Positions 58,315 to 64,000 of a stretch of 64,000 nucleotides of DNA are shown here, piece by piece (position 1 is the first letter of the stretch; every line of letters starts with the position of its first letter). Below the pieces are notes generated by a model. The model was not told the DNA's origin and ran no database searches. It saw nothing but the letters and a program-made list of their open reading frames with translations. The position numbers and the translations under genes are program-made. The DNA is taken from assembly GCA_023053545.1 (NCBI GenBank), contig JAKZAN010000004.1:11631235-11695234 (forward strand), written 5' to 3'. The DNA comes from Lepidurus packardi (Eukaryota; Arthropoda; Branchiopoda; Notostraca; Triopsidae).

Positions 58315-60560
58315 TTTTAGTAAAATTTTAGTGCTTGATGACCGGCTTCTGCCTTGTGGAATTGATTATTGCAATGTTTACTAAACATTGTGGCGACAGC
58401 GTTGCCAATTTTTTTTAACCATAATGAGCAAAAGGCGCTCCTAAAGTCGCCAAAGCACTCGCCAAGAAATAAATAATAAGAATAATATAGTATAAATAAG
58501 AGTAGAGATAAAAACACATATAAGTTATAATTTTACAAAGATTACACTATTACTGCCTAACGATTGCTGTATTTATGAGATGACTGTACACCCAATATTT
58601 CGACAAATATAAATATGACCTATATTTTAATCTAATTTTGTTCTACTCTGTAGGGTGAATTAGGAATGGACTTAAAGCTGTCATGGATCAGAGATTTTTT
58701 TTAAGCCTGATTTGCGCAAAACCTACGATAAATGTCTTAGCCGTTTGAATTTGGCGCCCTCCACATTGTTTGCAGTTTCCTCAAGATACTAGTGAGATCT
58801 CCCGGAATCTACTGGAAACTGCAAACGTGCTGGATGTGACAGGAGGTTAAGTTTACTGTTCATAGATGCCATAGGTTGTTATGAAACATTGTATTGTAAG
58901 CTTACAATACAAATGGTTTAAAGGAAACGCATGGCCTTGTATTTATGAACGATTTTGACTCGTAAACCAAAATTAAATAAGGATATTTTATTACATTTGT
59001 AAATACATACAAAGAAATACGATAATGCAAACCTCTAGAGAATATAAGGTATGGCTATAGGCGAACGTTCTAACTTTTATCAATCGAAAAAGATCAATGC
59101 TACCCACATACACCAATTTTTATAGGGCTGTTGTTGCAAAGTTAAACCTGTGAAAAATGTATTTGACTTGAGAATTCCATCCAATTTGAATAGCGCGCGT
59201 TACTGGAATGGCGGCAAGGGGTGCTTTGCCCAACTGTGCAGCCGTTGCAACTTGCCCAACTTTGTCCAACTGGCAGTCGCGCGCGTAAAGCCGAACAAGT
59301 TACATGATCAGAAAGAACCTGTTGCTATGCATAACTTACAGAATAGTTGTTTTTTTAGCTGAATTTGCGTAACATACTCTTTCTGCAGTTACGAACAACA
59401 TTCCTGTTAATGTATAAGCATTAATTTAGCTTCATTTGTGAATTTTGTGCAAAGTGTCTTCAGTGTTTTGTGTTTTTAGTGCCAAGTTTCACTGAAACAT
59501 TTAGACGTGTAGGCGTTTTTGAACGTCTAAAACGGACGATTTTGTCAAATTGGGCTGGACAAGCTCAAACTAGCTGCCGCTGGGTTATTCTTCTTCACCT
59601 TTTGCCTGCTCCAGTTGGTAATTATTATTTGAATTTTCGAGGAGAGACATATTTATTTTTTTCGCCTGTTATGCCAATGAAGCTGAGTGAAAACATGGCG
59701 TGCCATGTGGGAGAGATATGTGTGAGATTAAGGAAAGCTCTTTTAAAACGTATTAAACAGTTTAATATACTGCAATAGATCCGTAATAATAAAAGGAATA
59801 AAATAGGTCCGTCCTCCTTTCGTTGCAGCTTTCGTTCTTATAAATAACGGCTTTTCAAGGGCTTTTTTCAACGGCTTTTTTAAAGTGCCCAATCACTTTG
59901 CTCGTTGCTAACGTTGCCATGGCCTTTGGCGAATGATAAAGCCCTCTGGAGCCACCCGCCTCCACTTTGCATAGTCGACGGAATTAATCCCGCCAGCCAT
60001 TGTGTGAACAGACGCCACTTCCCTTTGTACGCACTGCGCGCCACTTTGCGTAGTGGACGGAATTAATCCCGTCAGCCATTTTGTGAACAGACGCCAAGCC
60101 GACTCCACGTCAGGTAATTTGCTCCCGTTTTATTCAAATTTTTCGACTCCCATCCGACTTTTATCAAACTGAAAGGCAAACAGACCTAAGTACTATGCAA
60201 TCAGCTTGCATATTATCATATTTTGTTAATTAAAAGTAACAATTTTGATAATGTTCGACATTATTCCCAGGGGTAAGCGTCAGTAGATTTTGAACAATTT
60301 TTCGAACGTTTTCAAGTTTATTCGCTCCCATTGGCTACATATTGCCATTAATTCAATTAACAACGTTTCCTCTAGTTAGGCGAAGATTTTGTTTATCCTA
60401 TTTTTTCACGAAAATGTTCAAAATCCGATTTGAGCAATTTCAAGGTTTCCCTTAATTCATCAATCCTCATGACTACCAACAAAGATACACCCCTGGAGGG
60501 TAATCCAGTTTTTGGATTTAAAAAATATCAATGCAAACAAATTTAGCAATTTTCCGGCTA
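58315..60560. other. Noncoding region upstream of ATAD1
   Basis: I find no supported gene. The first part probably includes the ATAD1 promoter and 5'UTR. Open frames at 59150-59362 and 59470-59778 lack recognisable domains; the second follows an acceptor-like TTTTTAG, but no partner exon was found. Confidence 0.5.
59955..60100 (+). repeat. Two-copy 80-bp tandem repeat
   Basis: CCACTTTGC(A/G)TAGT(C/G)GACGG, AATTAATCCCG(C/T)CAGCCATT and TGTGAACAGACGCCA occur twice, starting near 59964 and 60044. Confidence 0.85.
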
Positions 60561-60599
60561 AAAAACGTAATATTAAAAATTCCCGCATAGCCGCCATGG

Positions 60600-63500
60600 T
60601 CGGTCCCGGCCAAAGCTCTAGCGAACGTTTTTGTCCCCGCCCTGTTCCGCCATCTTGATTTTTCTAGTCGGGTGGGATGACGTACTTTTTTCGAGACTCG
60701 AATTCAACTTGTCAAAGCGTAAACGCGTGTTAAGTTGTGTTTAACGATGAACAGTATTACTAAGAGTTGTCCCTTTTCTATTTATTAGGTGGTGACAAAT
60801 TTCACAAACAGTTCTATCGTTACAAAGTGTTAAGTGTGTGGTCCTTTCCCTCCTCCCGCTCGCTCAGCCAACTTTATCCCCCTGCCTTTTGCCATCCTTT
60901 TGGAGAAGAAGAAAAAGAACCACAACTTTTTTGTCTGCTAAGCTGAGGATGCGTGGAGACAGCCATTATTTCATCTTCTGTGGGAGCTGCCAGGAGAACC
61001 AGAAGAAAAGGTATGCCAGGAGTTGAAAAGTGTTGTGGCCGGTTAGGTCTTTAGCTGCAACATTTTAACTTCCTGGGGGGACAGAAAAGTCTTCGCTGTG
61101 CCACACAATAGGTCTTAAATGGCAAAAACAGCGAAAACTTTTCTGGGGTCAGGGGTCAAACGGCTGGTGGAAGACTGAAGAACGCGAAGACGCCGCCAGG
61201 CAAGGGGAAAAAGTTTCGTCTGTGGACATTTCTGGCCAAGTACATTCTTTTCTATTGAATTTAAATATTAGTAACATTGTTAGTAACGAACTTCTATCTC
61301 GTTTACAGGTTTTCACTCTCTTTGGGTTCCTTAGTGCTCCGGCTGGGATTTTGCCGTGTTTTCAAGATTGTTGCTGTTTTTGGGGGGATCCACGTGTTCG
61401 CTTAGTCGAGGTAAGAACTCGTTTAAATTTTTTTCAAAGTGGCTTTCTGGTTTCTTTCCTTAATCGAAGAGTCCATTTTATGTTTGAACATGTTGGTTAA
61501 CATGGCCATAGAAGACGGATTGCTTTGGACGTGTTTCAAAGCTCAGTTTTACAGTTTTTATTTTTATTTCATAGTTTTTATTCTTGTTCTTTTTTTCTAG
61601 GACGTTGACGAGACCGCGAGAAAAGGGAGGGCGAAGTCTCGGAAGGTTTTGGGTCGTAGGATAGCTAAGCAAAAGGGGGGGAGGGGGAGAACCTGCACCT
61701 GGTCGGTCGACTTTGGGCAAAATCTCCGTCTTTCCCACACTTGCTATGTCTCCATTCGAGTCTTTTCAAAAAGATAAGTCCATTTCGTGTATCTCTCTCT
61801 GCTTTCATCCGCGTTCGTCTTTCCGCCACGCGAAGCTTTTGGGTTTGGAAGAATGAAACCATTCTTGGCCAGAAGAGTTTATTTGTTTTCTTTTTGAAAA
61901 GTGTATACTAATTTTGTTGCTTTTATTCACATAGGCTATCTATGAGATCTCCTGCGTTATTACTTAACAACTTCTCCATGACATTGTGCAATTATGTCGT
62001 TAAAAATTCCGTCCATTAGAAGAAAGCGAAGAGTCTTGTGAGCTGCAGTTATCCAATTCACCAGTTTCGCCCTTGGTGTTCACTACTGGAGGTAAAGTAT
62101 TTTCATTGGAATGAACTCGATTTTTTTCAAATTAATATTTGCTTGGTCCTAGGCTCTTGTGTGCTTCAGACGGAAACTTTCTTCAATTCCGCTGTGTTTT
62201 CAAGATTCCCGTACTCGTTCAATGTCTCGAAGGGAAAAGGAAGATGTAAATAAGTCGACTTGGGCAACGTCGCCATCGTCTGGAACTTGAGCTCCGCGCG
62301 CAAGTTAGTACTGTGCTTTGTGTTACTTACATAATACTGATGCATGTCTCTTTTGTTCTAGAAATCTCAGCGGAAATTAAGCTAAAGAGGACACTTCTAG
62401 ATTCTTGTAAGCTGCAGTTGTCAAATTCACCAGTTTCGTCCATGGCGTTCATAACTGGTAAACCAATTTAAAATTAAATGAACTCATTTTCGAAAATTAA
62501 CATCCCCTTGATCCAAAGGCTATTGTAAACTTGAGATAGAGGTCTGTTGCGCTAACATTCCGTATCGAAACATTGCGTGAGCTGGTCCTATCATTGGGAA
62601 TGCTCTTCGAAGGGTAGGTTGTTCCCTTGATAATTTCGCTCCACAAAGAGTTTTCCGTAGTGGAATTTTTTTTTAATGTATTAATGTTTTCTCATTCCTC
62701 TTTACTCTAGGCTTCCTCTTTTGAACCCCTAGTGCTCTTTCCTCGCTATTTAGTAGCGCAGGCATTCCTAAAGAAGATTATCCGTGCATCAATGGCGATT
62801 CCTCCAGCTGCAATACCGAAGATCATCGTCATCATCAGCTCTTCCCTCAACCCTTGCCTTGCCTTGGAGCGCCGCCGTAGCTGATCCCGGTGATGTTCTT
62901 CACGTCGGCTTCAATTCGGATTCGCCCTTTCTTGTGATGGAACTGGAGACCCAGAGGGCATAAGGTATGCTAGGAGGTTTGGCTGCGGTAAATCGGTTAA
63001 AGATTTGCTGTAATCCAACTTTCTAGGGGGCAGAAAAGTTTCCGTTGCTGCATGGTTCGTTAGGTCTTTAATGGTAGCAACGGAGCTTCTCTGTTTTTTG
63101 GGGGGGCGTGGTTTAGGTGGATTTCGGATACCGATGGAAGTCAGGCAGGCCAGGGTTGAGTTCGTCTGTGGATTGAAGAAGTGGAGTAAGTTTTTATCTT
63201 ATTTTATGTTTATGGAATATTAATAGTTTATTTGTAATTCAAAAAGGCTTCTCTACCGGATTCCCTGCGTTACTACCCAAGATTCTCTTCATTTGAAGCC
63301 TTTGTGAGGCTAAGTTCCGTCCACTTTAGAAGAAAACGAGGATTCTTGTGAGCTGCAGTTAGCCGATTCACCAGATTCATCTTTGATGTTCACGCAAGGT
63401 AAATTTTTGGATTTGAATGAACTCGATCTTTTTTTATTAATATCTGCCTTGTCATTGTCTAATAGGCTTGAGATAGAGCTCCGTTTGGCTACTATTCCGT

Positions 63501-63960
63501 ATTGGGAAATACCGCGAGCAGGCCCGTTCATTTTCAGTGTGTTAAGTCTTAAACGGTAGCAACGGAGCTACTCTGGGTTTTGGTGGGCTTGGTTCGGGTG
63601 TGATGATGAAGAGGCGGAGTAAGTTTGGACTTTAAATTTTTGTAATTCTCTATAATAGTGTTGTTGTTTTTATTCAAATAGGCTATCCATTGGATCTCCT
63701 GCGTTATTACTTAACAACATCTCAGTGACATTGTGCCTTTATGTTGTTAAATGATGTTCATTCGAAGAAAGCAAAGACATAAGAAGTGGCTCGGCCCACG
63801 TCGTAGTAGAATTCGCCAGAAGTTTCGGTTTGGCAAACCGTTCTCTGATTCGCTACCATGGATTGACGAACCCGAACCGACGCTGTGCAGCACTGCATGT
63901 GTTTTTCGTATAAACACCAAATCCGTGTCCGGATAGGTTCAAGAGAACGAATCCACAACT
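60600..63960 (+). repeat. Array of diverged exon-like modules, probably noncoding
   Basis: Segments resembling one another recur. Type A: 61936-62090, 62362-62458, 63247-63398, and a partial at 63681-63775. They share CCTGCGTTATTACTTAACAA, GAAGAAAGCGAAGA, CTTGTGAGCTGCAGTT and TTCACCAGTTTCG, and the full ones end at a donor-like GTAAA. Type B: from about 62519 and 63466, with CTTGAGATAGAG and ATTCCGTAT. Type C: 60985-61100 and 62940-63050, with (A/C)CCAGA, AAGGTATGC(C/T)AGGAG and CAGAAAAGT. Many modules follow TAG/AAG acceptor-like ends. No frame stays open across copies, so a spliced noncoding RNA, duplicated 5'UTR exons of a gene beyond the window, or decayed repeats are all possible. Confidence 0.55.
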
Positions 63961-64000
63961 TAGTTCCAAATGTGTGTTGCCTTTGAACGGATGTGCACCC

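Overview
The window is eukaryotic nuclear DNA, most likely from an arthropod and possibly a crustacean or basal hexapod. Genes have short GT-AG introns, coding exons stand out from AT-rich noncoding DNA full of tandem repeats, and the proteins are metazoan. The Sar1 protein (193 aa, starting [21 protein letters not shown]) has the insect/crustacean length and N-terminus. The species cannot be fixed from sequence alone. There is no bacterial, organellar or viral gene, no CRISPR array, and I recognised no tRNA or rRNA gene.

Five genes can be reconstructed by hand with consistent splice phases. (1) 4563-22214 (+): the 3' part of an UNC-5 netrin receptor gene: two thrombospondin type 1 repeats, a transmembrane segment, ZU5, UPA and death domains. 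Its 5' Ig-domain exons lie outside the window. (2) 33232-34215 (-): an apparently intronless PRDM8/ZNF488-type two-finger C2H2 protein. (3) 45237-46115 (-): Sar1, the COPII GTPase, complete in five coding exons. (4) 46868-56371 (+): Dlg5, a MAGUK scaffold, complete in 17 coding exons (1973 codons), including one 2.7 kb exon; only the two C-terminal PDZ domains are present. (5) 56750-58314 (-): ATAD1/Msp1, the membrane AAA extractase, complete in seven exons (350 aa).

Sar1 and Dlg5 are head to head over about 0.75 kb that holds a probable Sar1 5'UTR exon and a perfect CRE palindrome. Dlg5 and ATAD1 are tail to tail with 378 bp between stop codons. Functionally these are a guidance receptor, a neural-type transcription factor, an ER-export GTPase, a polarity scaffold and a membrane quality-control ATPase; nothing suggests an operon-like pathway.

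The rest is repeat-rich. Regions 22.5-33.2 kb and 34.3-45.2 kb are intergenic. They hold a 618-bp higher-order satellite (35.9-38.25 kb), a tandem array rich in GCAACARTGAAA (41.0-42.3 kb) and a 220-bp array containing GCCATCTAG (43.6-44.7 kb). A dispersed 200-bp family centred on TGACGTCA occurs eight times in both orientations between 2.2 and 23.6 kb. Introns of unc5 and Dlg5 carry AT-rich tandem arrays that often end just upstream of the 3' splice site. From 60.6 to 63.9 kb there is no recognisable protein, but there are several diverged exon-like modules bounded by splice-site-like sequences.
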